A stretch of 64,000 nucleotides of DNA from JAFCUW01 sp040386255 (lineage in GTDB: Bacteria > Pseudomonadota > Gammaproteobacteria > Burkholderiales > Burkholderiaceae_D). Each line of letters opens with the position of its first letter. Position 1 is the first letter of the stretch. Made by a program: the position numbers and the translations under genes. Where the stretch lies: positions 1 through 64,000 of the forward strand of contig JAZKFW010000033.1 of NCBI GenBank assembly GCA_040386255.1, written 5' to 3'. Below are positions 7,641 to 17,905 of this stretch, piece by piece. Under the pieces are notes generated by a model that made no database searches, had not been told where the DNA came from, and was given only the letters and a program-made list of their open reading frames with translations.

Positions 7641-9308
7641 ATGCTGCGTACACTTACCATTCGCGATTTCGTGATCGTCGACGCCATCGAACTCGAGTTC
7701 GCCAGCGGCTTTTCAGTCTTTACCGGCGAGACCGGCGCCGGCAAGTCGATCCTGATCGACGCGCTGCAACTGGCGCTCGGCGGGCGCGGCGACGCTTCCG
7801 TGGTGCGCGAGGGCGCCGCCAAGGCCGACATCACGGCCGACTTCACCGTCAGCGAAGCGGCCGCCGCCTGGCTGGCGCAGAACGAGTTTGCCATCGAGGA
7901 CGGCGGCGCGCTGCTGCGCCGCGTGATCGACAACGCCGGCCGCTCGAAAGCGTTCATCAACGGCATCGCCGCCACCGCCACCCAGTTGCGCGACCTCGGC
8001 GACATGCTGGTCGACATCCATGGCCAGCATGCGCACCAGTCGCTGCTGAAGGGCGAGGCCCAGCGCGCGCTGCTCGACAACCAGGCCGGCTTCAAGGACG
8101 CCGGCGCCGCCGCGATCGCCCAGGAAGTGGCCGCCAGCCACAAGCAGTGGCGCGCCCTGGTGCGCCAGCGCGAGGAATTCGAGCATGACGCCAAGAACGT
8201 GCTGATCGAGCGCGAGCGGCTCGAGTGGCAGGTGGGCGAACTCGACAAGCTGGCGGTGAAGCCGGGCGAGTGGACCGAGGTCAGCAACGAGCACAGCCGG
8301 CTGTCGCACGCCGCCAGCCTGCTCGAAGGGGCGCAGGAAGCGCTGGCGGCGATCTCGGAGTCGGACCACCCGATCCTGTCGCAGCTGTCGTCGCTGAACG
8401 CCAAGCTGGGCAAGCTGGTCGACGTCGACGCCGGCCTGCAGGGCGTGCTCGACTGCATGGAGCCGGCCCGCATCCAGCTGCAGGAAGCGGTGTACGCCCT
8501 CAACGATTACCTCGACAAGGTCGAGCTCGATCCCGGGCGGCTGCGCCAGGTCGAGGCCCGGCTGGAAGCGCTGCACGGCGCTGCGCGCAACTTCCGGGTG
8601 GCGCCCGAAGACCTGCCGGACGAACACGCGGCGCTGGCTGAAAAGCTGCGCCAGCTGGCCGACGCCAGCGACATGGACGGCTTGCGCAAGCAGGAAGAAC
8701 TGGTCAAGTCGCGCTACATGGCGGCGGCCGGCAAGCTGTCGAAGGTGCGCGCGGCGGCCGCCAAGCAGCTCGGCAGCCAGGTGACGGCGGCGATGCAGGA
8801 ACTGAACATGACCGGCGGCAGTTTCGCGGTCGGATTGAATCCGGGCGAGCCGAGCTCGAGCGGGCTCGAGCAGGTCGAGTTCCTGGTGGCCGGCCACGCC
8901 GGCGTGGCGCCGCGGCCGCTGGCCAAGGTGGCTTCCGGCGGCGAGCTGGCGCGCATCGCGCTGGCCATCTCCGTCATCACCTCGAATGCCACCACCACGC
9001 CGACCCTGATTTTCGACGAGGTCGACAGCGGCATCGGCGGCGCCGTGGCCGAGGTGGTCGGGCGCCTGCTCAAGCGGCTGGGGCAGGAGCGCCAGGTGCT
9101 GTGCGTGACGCACCTGCCGCAGGTGGCCAGCCAGGCCAACCAGCACTTCCAGGTCGCCAAGGGCACCACCGATGCCGGCAAGACCGTGTCGCACATCGAC
9201 GTGCTCGACAACAAGGCGCGGGTCGAAGAGGTGGCGCGCATGCTCGGCGGCCTCGAGATCACCGCCACCACCCGCAAGCACGCCCGCGAACTGCTCGCCG
9301 GCGTCTGA
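7641..9308 (+). CDS. recN: DNA repair protein RecN
   Basis: 555-residue SMC-like ATPase for double-strand break repair. Walker A GETGAGKS is at residues 29-36, a long coiled-coil region occupies the middle (around 160-370), and the ABC signature ASGGELARIALA and Walker B TLIFDEVDSGIGG are near the C-terminus, followed by the D/H-loop VLCVTHLPQVA. Full length. Downstream of nadK under the LexA box. A tandem/inverted repeat begins 5 bp after the stop. Confidence 0.96.
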   Translation: MLRTLTIRDFVIVDAIELEFASGFSVFTGETGAGKSILIDALQLALGGRGDASVVREGAAKADITADFTVSEAAAAWLAQNEFAIEDGGALLRRVIDNAGRSKAFINGIAATATQLRDLGDMLVDIHGQHAHQSLLKGEAQRALLDNQAGFKDAGAAAIAQEVAASHKQWRALVRQREEFEHDAKNVLIERERLEWQVGELDKLAVKPGEWTEVSNEHSRLSHAASLLEGAQEALAAISESDHPILSQLSSLNAKLGKLVDVDAGLQGVLDCMEPARIQLQEAVYALNDYLDKVELDPGRLRQVEARLEALHGAARNFRVAPEDLPDEHAALAEKLRQLADASDMDGLRKQEELVKSRYMAAAGKLSKVRAAAAKQLGSQVTAAMQELNMTGGSFAVGLNPGEPSSSGLEQVEFLVAGHAGVAPRPLAKVASGGELARIALAISVITSNATTTPTLIFDEVDSGIGGAVAEVVGRLLKRLGQERQVLCVTHLPQVASQANQHFQVAKGTTDAGKTVSHIDVLDNKARVEEVARMLGGLEITATTRKHARELLAGV

Positions 9309-9313
9309 TTCAT

Positions 9314-9480
9314 TCCTTCGGGGTCAGTGCCGACATTCGGACACGCCCTCATCCGTACCGGATGGCGGCGGTCGGTCTCCTTCGGGGTCAGTGCCGACAT
9401 TCGGACACGCCCTCATCCGTACCGGATGGCGGCGGTCGGCTCAACCGTCGAGCTCGTGTCCGATTGTCGGCACTGACCCC
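9314..9480. repeat. GGGGTCAG-family repeat: 62-bp tandem pair plus inverted end
   Basis: A 62-bp unit (9314-9375) is repeated exactly at 9378-9439. Each begins TCCTTC then GGGGTCAGTGCCGACATTCG. The array ends with the reverse complement of the first 26 bases of the head (9455-9480) with one mismatch, making a long potential hairpin. It fills the recN-hemH gap. Confidence 0.88.
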
Positions 9481-9510
9481 GGGGTGAGGAAAAATATGTA
9501 TTTTGCATCG

Positions 9511-9538
9511 GGTGGAAAAATCTATAATAGCGGCCTTG
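9511..9538 (+). promoter_or_regulatory. Probable hemH promoter
   Basis: A perfect TATAAT (9533-9538) lies 24 bp before the hemH ATG, with a poor -35 (TTTTGC, 9511-9516, 16-bp spacer). The -10 inside the longer open frame argues for the start at 9563. Confidence 0.55.
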
Positions 9539-9562
9539 CCGCTCATTCCCAGACCACCTCCC

Positions 9563-10669
9563 ATGTCTTTCCGTAAAGAACCTCCCTTCAGCCATGGCAC
9601 CGTGGCGCGCAGCGCTGTCGTGCTCGTCAACCTCGGCACGCCGGACGAGCCCACCCGCGGCGCCGTGCGGCGCTATTTGAAGGAATTCCTGTCGGATCCG
9701 CGCGTGGTGGAGATTCCGCGGGTGGTGTGGTGGTTCATCCTGAACCTGATCATCCTGCCGTTTCGCTCGGGGAAGTCGGCCGCGAAGTACCGCAGCATCT
9801 GGACGCGCGACGGCTCGCCGCTGAAGGTGCACACGCAGAAGCAGGCGATGCTGCTGCGCGGCGCCCTCGGCGAACGCGGCCACGACGCGCTGCGGGTGGT
9901 GATGGCAATGCGCTACGGCTCGCCGTCACTGCCGGAGGTGCTCGACAAGCTGAAGGCGGAACATTGCGAACGCGTGGTGATCCTGCCGGCCTACCCGCAA
10001 TATTCCGGCACCACCACCGGCTCGATCTACGACGCCGTGTTCGCCCACTACGCGCAAGTGCGCGACCTGCCCGAGCTGCGCATGGTCAAGCATTACCACG
10101 ACCACGACAGCTACATCGAGGCGCTGCACGACAGCGTGCTGGCGTTCTGGGAAACCAACGGCCGCGGCCAGAAACTGGTGATGAGCTTTCACGGCGTGCC
10201 GAAACGCACGCTGATGCTGGGCGACCCCTACCATTGCGAGTGCCACAAGACGGCGCGCCTGCTGGCCGCCAAGCTGCGCCTGAAACCCGAGCAGTACATG
10301 GTGACGTTCCAGTCGCGCTTCGGCAAGGCCGAGTGGCTGCAGCCGTACACCGCGCCGACGCTGCAACAGCTGGCGCGCGAGGGCGTCGAGGCGGTCGATG
10401 TCATCTGCCCGGGCTTTACCAGCGATTGCCTGGAAACGCTGGAAGAGATCGCGATGGAGGCGAAGCACGATTTCCTCGCCGCCGGCGGCAAGCAGTTCCA
10501 CTACATTCCGTGCGTGAACGAAGATCCGTCGTGGATTGCGGGCCTGGCCGAAATCGCCGAGCAGCACCTGATCGGCTGGCCGACGATGATGACCGCGGCC
10601 CAGCGCGAGGCGGAAAAGAAGGATGCGGAGACCGGCCGCGCCCACGCCGAGGCGCTGGGCGCGAAATAG
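9563..10669 (+). CDS. hemH: Ferrochelatase
   Basis: 368-residue enzyme inserting Fe2+ into protoporphyrin IX, the last step of heme synthesis. Signature segments: VVLVNLGTPDEPT near the N-terminus, the iron-ligand His region VMSFHGVPKRTL, and VICPGFTSDCLETLEEI near residue 290 with the conserved Glu. The upstream in-frame start at 9503 precedes the -10 box, so MSFRKEPPFSHG at 9563 is preferred. Its place before grpE-dnaK-dnaJ is usual in Burkholderiales, where hrcA often adjoins; none is found here. Confidence 0.95.
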   Translation: MSFRKEPPFSHGTVARSAVVLVNLGTPDEPTRGAVRRYLKEFLSDPRVVEIPRVVWWFILNLIILPFRSGKSAAKYRSIWTRDGSPLKVHTQKQAMLLRGALGERGHDALRVVMAMRYGSPSLPEVLDKLKAEHCERVVILPAYPQYSGTTTGSIYDAVFAHYAQVRDLPELRMVKHYHDHDSYIEALHDSVLAFWETNGRGQKLVMSFHGVPKRTLMLGDPYHCECHKTARLLAAKLRLKPEQYMVTFQSRFGKAEWLQPYTAPTLQQLAREGVEAVDVICPGFTSDCLETLEEIAMEAKHDFLAAGGKQFHYIPCVNEDPSWIAGLAEIAEQHLIGWPTMMTAAQREAEKKDAETGRAHAEALGAK

Positions 10670-10688
10670 CAACGGCCGGCCGGCGCGC

Positions 10689-10778
10689 TTAAGGCAGCGT
10701 CAGCCCGGCGTAACAGATCAGCGCCATCGTGCCGATGGTGTAGGCGACTACGGTTGCAGAAATCAGTTGCAGCTTCAT
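10689..10778 (-). CDS. Possible 29-residue membrane peptide
   Basis: Short reading MKLQLISATVVAYTIGTMAL then ICYAGLTLP: a single hydrophobic segment with a basic start. An AGGAG ribosome site lies 8 bp before the ATG. It is convergent with hemH (19 bp apart) and divergent from grpE. Small single-span proteins are common and often missed; evidence here is limited to composition and the ribosome site. Confidence 0.45.
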   Translation of the reverse strand: MKLQLISATVVAYTIGTMALICYAGLTLP

Positions 10779-10933
10779 GAGGAACTCCTGGGCAGAGTCA
10801 CCGGCGGAAAATCGCCGGCGGCGCCCTGTGAAGTTCATATTAGAGCCCCCGCCAAAATAGTGAATCCCCGATCCGGTAAAAGTTGTAACAATAGTTACAT
10901 CCACGGAACTGTCCGCGCCGTCGCGCTATTCCC

Positions 10934-10961
10934 CTTGAAAACGTCGGGTATAGCCCCATCT
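10934..10961 (+). promoter_or_regulatory. Sigma-32 heat-shock promoter of grpE
   Basis: CTTGAAA (10934-10940), 13-bp spacer, CCCCATCT (10954-10961): an exact match to the RpoH consensus, 67 bp upstream of grpE. Confidence 0.9.
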
Positions 10962-11028
10962 GGAGCGCAGTGTGGTGATTCAGACACGATGTTCAACCGC
11001 TAAGTAACTGTTTTTAGGAGTTTTTTCG

Positions 11029-11565
11029 ATGCAAGAACAAGAAAACCAGGAAATGTCCCAGCCGGTCGAAGGCGGCACCATCGACGCCGCGGCGACCCCG
11101 GCGCTGAATGAACTCGAGCAGCAACTGAGCGCGACCGAAGCGAAGCTGGCCGAGATGCACGACGCCTTCATGCGCGCCAAGGCCGAAGGCGAGAACATCC
11201 GCCGCCGCGCCCAGGAAGACGTCAGCAAGGCGCACAAGTTTGCCGTCGAGGCATTCGCCGAGGCCATGCTGCCGGTGCGCGACAGCCTGGAAATGGCCTT
11301 GAAAGTCGATACCCCGTCGATCGAATCGCTGAAGGAAGGCGTCGAAATGACGCTCAAGCAGCTGACGTCGGCGTTCGAAAAGAACCGCCTGGTCGAGGTG
11401 ATGCCAGCCGTCGGCGACAAGCTGGACCCGAACAAGCACCAGGCCGTGGCAGTCGTGCCGGCCGAGCAGGAAGCCAATACCGTCGTCAGCGTGTTGCAAA
11501 AAGGTTACATGATTGCCGACCGGCTGCTGCGCCCGGCGATCGTTACGGCAGCGCAAGCAAAATAA
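11029..11565 (+). CDS. grpE: Nucleotide exchange factor GrpE
   Basis: 178-residue cochaperone that releases ADP from DnaK. The N-terminal long helix (ALNELEQQLSATEAKLAEMH) and the conserved MRAKAEGENIRRRAQED lead to the C-terminal beta domain with VEVMPAVGDKLDPNKHQAV. Full length. Preceded by a consensus heat-shock promoter and followed 93 bp later by dnaK, which has its own heat-shock-like promoter. Confidence 0.96.
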   Translation: MQEQENQEMSQPVEGGTIDAAATPALNELEQQLSATEAKLAEMHDAFMRAKAEGENIRRRAQEDVSKAHKFAVEAFAEAMLPVRDSLEMALKVDTPSIESLKEGVEMTLKQLTSAFEKNRLVEVMPAVGDKLDPNKHQAVAVVPAEQEANTVVSVLQKGYMIADRLLRPAIVTAAQAK

Positions 11566-11590
11566 AAACAGCGATGCTGCGACGCAAGCT

Positions 11591-11618
11591 CTTGAAAGCG
11601 CGCAGTTCTTCCGCATAT
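11591..11618 (+). promoter_or_regulatory. Sigma-32-like promoter of dnaK
   Basis: CTTGAAA (11591-11597), 13-bp spacer, CCGCATAT (11611-11618), one mismatch to CCCCATNT, 40 bp before the dnaK ATG. Suggests dnaK has a second heat-shock start independent of grpE. Confidence 0.78.
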
Positions 11619-11658
11619 TTGAAATATCTGAAACTTAGTACTTACAAGGACAAAAATC

Positions 11659-13596
<1,938 letters not shown>

Positions 13597-13635
13597 TCAC
13601 CGCTTAAAAACGGTAGCAACGTTGTAGCATATAAT

Positions 13636-13665
13636 GCCGAGCCGCTTACCCGGCTCGGTTTTTTT
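13636..13665 (+). terminator. Rho-independent terminator after dnaK
   Basis: Stem CCGAGCC / GGCTCGG around 13637-13658 followed by seven T. Ends most dnaK messages before dnaJ. A TATAAT (13630-13635) directly ahead of the stem is probably chance, since no matching -35 is seen. Confidence 0.88.
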
Positions 13666-13708
13666 GCATATTGAGTTCAAGTAGTCAGACAGACAGCAAG
13701 GTGCCCTA

Positions 13709-14839
13709 ATGGCAAAACGTGATTTTTACGAGATCCTCGGGGTCGCCAAGAATGCTTCGGAAGAAGACATCAAGAAGTCGTACCGCAAGCTCGCGATGAA
13801 ATACCATCCGGACCGCAATCCGGACAGTAAGGAATCCGAGGAGAAGTTCAAGGAAGTCAAAGAAGCGTACGAGATGCTGACCAATCCGGAAAAGCGCGAG
13901 GCGTATGACCGCTATGGTCACGCCGGCGTCGATCCGAACATGGGCGGCGGCGGTGGCTTCGGCGGCGGCGCGGGCGGCTTTGCCGACAGTTTCGGCGACA
14001 TCTTCGGCGACATCTTCGGCGGCGGCGGCCGTGGCCGCGGCGCCGGCCCGCAGGTCTACCGCGGCGCCGACTTGCGCTACAACCTCGAAATTACCCTCGA
14101 GCAGGCCGCGCACGGCTTCGACACCACCATCCGCGTGCCGAGCTGGGACAAGTGCGACACCTGCCACGGCAGCGGCGCCAAGCCCGGCACCTCGCCGACC
14201 ACCTGCAGCACCTGCGCTGGCCACGGCCAGGTCCGCATGCAGCAGGGTTTCTTCAGCATCCAGCAGACGTGCCCGAAGTGCCATGGTAGCGGCAAGGTCA
14301 TCACCGACCCGTGCGCGCCATGCGGCGGCCAGGGGCGCATCAAGCGCAACAAGACGCTGGAAGTGAAGATTCCGGTCGGTATCGACAACGGCATGCGGAT
14401 CCGCTCGTCGGGCAACGGCGAACCGGGCACCAACGGCGGCCCGCCGGGCGACCTGTATGTGGAAATCCACATCAAGCCGCACGCGGTGTTCCAGCGCGAA
14501 GGCGACGACCTGCATTGCGAGATGCCGATCTCGTTCGTCAAGGCGACGCTGGGCGGCGAGATCGAAGTGCCTACGCTGTCGGGCAAGGTGTCGTTCACGA
14601 TTCCTGAGGGCACCCAGTCGGGCAAGACCTTCCGCCTGAAGGCGAAGGGCATCAAGGGCGTGCGTTCCGGTTATGCCGGCGACCTGTTCTGCCACGTGGC
14701 GGTCGAAACGCCGGTCAAGCTGACCGACAAGCAGAAGGATTTGTTGAAGGAGTTCGAACGGCTGACGGTCGAGGGCGGCGCCAAGCACAGCCCACAAAGC
14801 AAGGGCTGGATGGACAAGGTCAAGGATTTTTTCGAATAA
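13709..14839 (+). CDS. dnaJ: Molecular chaperone DnaJ (Hsp40)
   Basis: 376-residue cochaperone stimulating the DnaK ATPase. J domain at 1-70 with HPD at residues 33-35, a Gly/Phe-rich linker (about 77-115), then four zinc motifs CxxCxGxG: CDTCHGSG, CSTCAGHG, CPKCHGSG and CAPCGGQG, and the C-terminal beta domains. Full length, 112 bp after dnaK beyond its terminator, so it may rely on read-through or an unseen promoter. Confidence 0.97.
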   Translation: MAKRDFYEILGVAKNASEEDIKKSYRKLAMKYHPDRNPDSKESEEKFKEVKEAYEMLTNPEKREAYDRYGHAGVDPNMGGGGGFGGGAGGFADSFGDIFGDIFGGGGRGRGAGPQVYRGADLRYNLEITLEQAAHGFDTTIRVPSWDKCDTCHGSGAKPGTSPTTCSTCAGHGQVRMQQGFFSIQQTCPKCHGSGKVITDPCAPCGGQGRIKRNKTLEVKIPVGIDNGMRIRSSGNGEPGTNGGPPGDLYVEIHIKPHAVFQREGDDLHCEMPISFVKATLGGEIEVPTLSGKVSFTIPEGTQSGKTFRLKAKGIKGVRSGYAGDLFCHVAVETPVKLTDKQKDLLKEFERLTVEGGAKHSPQSKGWMDKVKDFFE

Positions 14840-14848
14840 AGACCCCAT

Positions 14849-14886
14849 AACCGCTGAGATGGCATCCGCCTCTCAGCGGTTTTTTT
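14849..14886 (+). terminator. Rho-independent terminator after dnaJ
   Basis: Stem CCGCTGAGA / TCTCAGCGG (14851-14859 and 14871-14879) followed by a run of T. It lies within an upstream open extension of the carbonic anhydrase frame, supporting the later start for that gene. Confidence 0.9.
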
Positions 14887-14903
14887 GCGAACAGGAATTT
14901 TTG

Positions 14904-15572
14904 ATGACACTAGTAACTGGCAGTGGCCTTACCACCGACGAGCTGTTCCAGCGGAACAAGGACTGGGCGGCGGCGCGCGTCGCCGAAGATCCGACCTACT
15001 TCAAATCCCTCGCGGCGCAGCAGACGCCGGAATACCTGTGGATCGGCTGCTCCGACAGCCGGGTGCCGGCCAACGAGCTGCTCGGCCTGGCGCCGGGCGA
15101 GCTGTTCGTCCACCGCAACATCGCCAACGTCGTCGTGCACTCCGACCTGAATTGCCTGACGGTGCTGCAGTTCGCCATCGACGTGCTGAAGGTCAAGCAC
15201 ATCATCGTGTGCGGCCACTACGGCTGCTCGGGCGTGCATGCCGCGATGACTGGCCGCCGCGTCGGTCTGGCCGACAACTGGCTGCGCCATGTGCAGGACG
15301 TGCACCAGAAGCACGAGAAGTACCTGGGCGAAGTGCTGCCTGAACGCGACCGTGCCAACCGGCTGTGCGAGCTGAACGTCACCGAGCAGGTCATCAACGT
15401 CGCTCAGACGACGGTGGTGCGCGACGCGTGGGAGCGCGGCCAGGACCTCAGCGTGCATGGCTGGGTGTACGGCCTGCATGACGGCTTGCTGCGCGACTTG
15501 GGCATGACGGTGTCGCAGATCGAGGACCTGGCGCCGAAGTTCGACGCGCGCCTTGCCACCTACGATATCTGA
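14904..15572 (+). CDS. can: Beta-class carbonic anhydrase
   Basis: 222-residue zinc enzyme interconverting CO2 and bicarbonate. Zinc ligands Cys49 (GCSDSR), His105 and Cys108 (CGHYGCSG) are present, along with the Asp51/Arg53 dyad. The start at 14904 (MTLVTGSGLTT) follows an AGGAA site; the earlier in-frame start sits in the dnaJ terminator. The pyrophosphohydrolase gene starts 4 bp after its stop, implying translational coupling. Confidence 0.95.
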   Translation: MTLVTGSGLTTDELFQRNKDWAAARVAEDPTYFKSLAAQQTPEYLWIGCSDSRVPANELLGLAPGELFVHRNIANVVVHSDLNCLTVLQFAIDVLKVKHIIVCGHYGCSGVHAAMTGRRVGLADNWLRHVQDVHQKHEKYLGEVLPERDRANRLCELNVTEQVINVAQTTVVRDAWERGQDLSVHGWVYGLHDGLLRDLGMTVSQIEDLAPKFDARLATYDI

Positions 15573-15576
15573 AGCG

Positions 15577-15933
15577 ATGGGCGAACTGACCAGCCTGCGC
15601 GACACGGTGCGCCAGTTCGTCGACGAGCGCGACTGGGACCAGTTCCATACGCCGAAGAATTTGTCGGCGGCGCTGACGGTCGAGGCGGCCGAGCTGCTGG
15701 AGCATTTCCAGTGGCTCGCGCGCGGCGATGCGGCGGAGCTGGGCGCCGGCAAGCTCGAGCAGGTGCGGCACGAGATGGCCGATGTGCTGGTGTACCTGAT
15801 CCGGCTGGCCGACAAGCTCGATGTCGATTTGCACGCGGCGGTGCTGGACAAGATGGTGCTCAACCGTGCCAAGTACCCGGCCGACAAAGTGCGCGGCGAT
15901 GCCCGCAAATACTACGAGTATCCGCAGGACTAA
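15577..15933 (+). CDS. MazG-like nucleotide pyrophosphohydrolase
   Basis: 118-residue all-alpha NTP pyrophosphatase of the dCTPase/RS21-C6 type, which hydrolyses (modified) dNTPs to monophosphates. Metal-binding acidic motifs are visible: EAAELLEHFQW around residues 38-48 and EMADVLVYLIRLADKLD around 69-85. The longer frame from 15553 overlaps the preceding gene; MGELTSLRDTVRQF at 15577 is the natural start, 4 bp after can. Confidence 0.88.
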   Translation: MGELTSLRDTVRQFVDERDWDQFHTPKNLSAALTVEAAELLEHFQWLARGDAAELGAGKLEQVRHEMADVLVYLIRLADKLDVDLHAAVLDKMVLNRAKYPADKVRGDARKYYEYPQD

Positions 15934-15960
15934 GCGCTGTTTGTCTCTGCAAAGCCAAAG

Positions 15961-16052
15961 CCGTCATCCTCGCAAAAGCGGGGATCCATACTGAGCATCT
16001 CTCGCCACTAGGGCAAGCTCAGCATGGATCCCCGCATGCGCGAGGATGACGG
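15961..16052. repeat. Long inverted repeat (GTCATCCTCGC family)
   Basis: 36-base arms at 15961-15996 and 16017-16052 are reverse complements with four mismatches; arms contain GTCATCCTCGC and GGGGATCCAT. Forms a long hairpin with a 20-base loop between convergent transcription units. Resembles dispersed hairpin elements common in proteobacterial genomes. Confidence 0.85.
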
Positions 16053-16148
16053 TCTTTGGGTTAGCGAAAGTAGTCGGAGAATCCGCAGGAACGCGCGCGA
16101 AAGCTGTCTGCGAACCACTATCCTTTTTAATTCCACCAACCGATATTT

Positions 16149-16170
16149 CGTCATCCTCGCGAGGACGACG
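16149..16170. repeat. Short palindrome of the GTCATCCTCGC family
   Basis: CGTCATCCTCGCGAGGACGA and two more bases form a 22-bp near-perfect palindrome (one mismatched pair), a half-size relative of the element 100 bp upstream. It lies just downstream of the gabD stop. Confidence 0.7.
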
Positions 16171-16191
16171 GTTTCGCGGCTGGTGGCCGGG

Positions 16192-17646
16192 TTAGATCCC
16201 GCCCATGCAAATGTACTTGATGACCAGGTAATCATCCATCCCGTACTTCGAGCCTTCGCGCCCCAGGCCCGACTGCTTGACGCCGCCGAACGGCGCGATC
16301 TCGTTCGAGATCAGGCCGGTGTTGACGCCCACCATGCCCGATTCCAGCGCTTCCGCCACCCGCCACACGCGGCCGATGTCGCGCGAATAGAAATACGACG
16401 CCAGGCCGAATTCGGTGTCGTTGGCCATCGCGATGACCTCGTCCTCGGTCTTGAAGCGGAACAGCGGCGCCAGCGGGCCGAAGGTTTCCTCGGTCGCCAC
16501 CTGCATGTTGGTTGTGACGTCGGCCAGCACGGTTGGCTGGAAGAAGCTGTGGCCCAGTTCATGGCGCTTGCCGCCGGCCATCAGGCGCGCGCCTTTCGAC
16601 AGCGCGTCGGCGATGTGCTGCTCGACCTTGAGCACGGCCTTTTCTTCGATCAGCGGGCCCTGCGTGACGCCGGCGTCCTGGCCGTTGCCGACCTTCAGCT
16701 TGCCCACCGCTTCCACGAGCTTGGCGGCGAACTGGTCGTAGATGCCGTCCTGCACGTACAGGCGGTTGGCGCAGACGCAGGTCTGGCCGGCGTTGCGGTA
16801 TTTCGACGCGATCGCGCCCTCGACCGCGGCATCGATGTCGGCATCGTCGAACACGATGAACGGCGCGTTGCCGCCCAGTTCGAGCGACAGCTTCTTGATG
16901 GTCGGCGCCGACTGCTGCATGAGGATGCGGCCGACCTGGGTGGAGCCGGTGAAGCTGACCTTGCGCACTACCGGGTTGCTGGTCATCTCCAGGCCGATCG
17001 CCTTCGAGTCGCCGGTGATGACGGAGAACACGCCTTTCGGCACGCCGGCGCGCTCGGCCAGCACGGCCAGCGCGAACGCCGAAAACGGCGTCAGCTCGGC
17101 CGGCTTGACGACGATCGGGCAGCCGGCGGCGAGCGCCGGGCCGACCTTGCGGGTGATCATCGCGGCCGGAAAATTCCACGGCGTGATCGCCGCGCACACG
17201 CCGATCGGCTCGCGCGTGACCACCAGCCGGCGGTCCGGCCACGGCGACTGCAGCGTGTCGCCCTCGATGCGCTTGGCTTCCTCGGCGAACCACTCGAAGA
17301 ACGAGGCGGCATAGCCGACTTCGCCCTTGGCTTCCGGCAGCGGCTTGCCCTGCTCGGCGGTCATGATCAGCGCCAGGTCGTCGGCGTTTTCCAGCATCAG
17401 GTCGTGCCACTTGCGCAGCACCGCGCTGCGTTCCTTTGCACTCTTCTTGCGCCAGGCCGGCCACGCCGCGTTGGCCGCGTCGATGGCGCGCCTGGTTTCG
17501 GCCGCGCCCATGTGCGGCGCGGTGCCGACCGTCTCGCCGGTCGCCGGGTTGGTCACGGTGATGGTGGTGCCGTCGTCGGCGTCGCACCATTCGCCATCGA
17601 TGAAGGCTTGCTGGCGCAGCAGGGAAGGGTCTTTCAGGTTCAGCAT
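16192..17646 (-). CDS. gabD: NADP-dependent succinate-semialdehyde dehydrogenase
   Basis: 484-residue aldehyde dehydrogenase oxidising succinate semialdehyde to succinate, the last step of GABA use. Catalytic Glu in KLSLELGGNAPF and catalytic Cys in NAGQTCVCANRL; the conserved PWNFPAAMITRK is also present. The family-like start MLNLKDPSLLRQQAFIDGEW at 17646 is preferred to an ATG 33 bp earlier. Divergent from the puuD-puuA-spuC genes, consistent with polyamine breakdown through GABA. Confidence 0.92.
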   Translation of the reverse strand: MLNLKDPSLLRQQAFIDGEWCDADDGTTITVTNPATGETVGTAPHMGAAETRRAIDAANAAWPAWRKKSAKERSAVLRKWHDLMLENADDLALIMTAEQGKPLPEAKGEVGYAASFFEWFAEEAKRIEGDTLQSPWPDRRLVVTREPIGVCAAITPWNFPAAMITRKVGPALAAGCPIVVKPAELTPFSAFALAVLAERAGVPKGVFSVITGDSKAIGLEMTSNPVVRKVSFTGSTQVGRILMQQSAPTIKKLSLELGGNAPFIVFDDADIDAAVEGAIASKYRNAGQTCVCANRLYVQDGIYDQFAAKLVEAVGKLKVGNGQDAGVTQGPLIEEKAVLKVEQHIADALSKGARLMAGGKRHELGHSFFQPTVLADVTTNMQVATEETFGPLAPLFRFKTEDEVIAMANDTEFGLASYFYSRDIGRVWRVAEALESGMVGVNTGLISNEIAPFGGVKQSGLGREGSKYGMDDYLVIKYICMGGI

Positions 17647-17713
17647 AGGGGGCTCGCTATGAATTTGGCAATTTCCCATGGTAGCCGCTTTTGGCGTGGT
17701 TCGCTGAGGGCTG

Positions 17714-17765
17714 AACCGGGGTATGAGGGGGACGCCGAGTTTCCATGGGCTCAGACCCCGGAACC
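17714..17765. repeat. Degenerate GGGGTCAG-family repeat
   Basis: AACCGGGGTATGAGG (17714 on) and the inverted TCAGACCCCGGAACC (17751-17765) retain the repeat head in both orientations with decayed interior. It lies in the gabD-puuD divergent region. Confidence 0.6.
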
Positions 17766-17905
17766 AGTTCGTGTGGGCATCATCGGCAAATTAACAGTAT
17801 TATTCTGACAAGTAACACTTTGATTTGCATCAACCGCCCCTCGCACTCGGGCCAATTTGGATTTATGATGGACCGAGCGTAAGAGCACACGACCAGGTAA
17901 CTCCC

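Noticed and set aside
13607..13635. TATAAT ahead of the dnaK terminator as a dnaJ promoter
   Set aside because: No -35 at a usable distance and it would be followed at once by a terminator.
16024..17808. 594-codon plus-strand frame opposite gabD
   Set aside because: Passes through the hairpin repeats and gabD; no ribosome site; composition typical of antisense frames.
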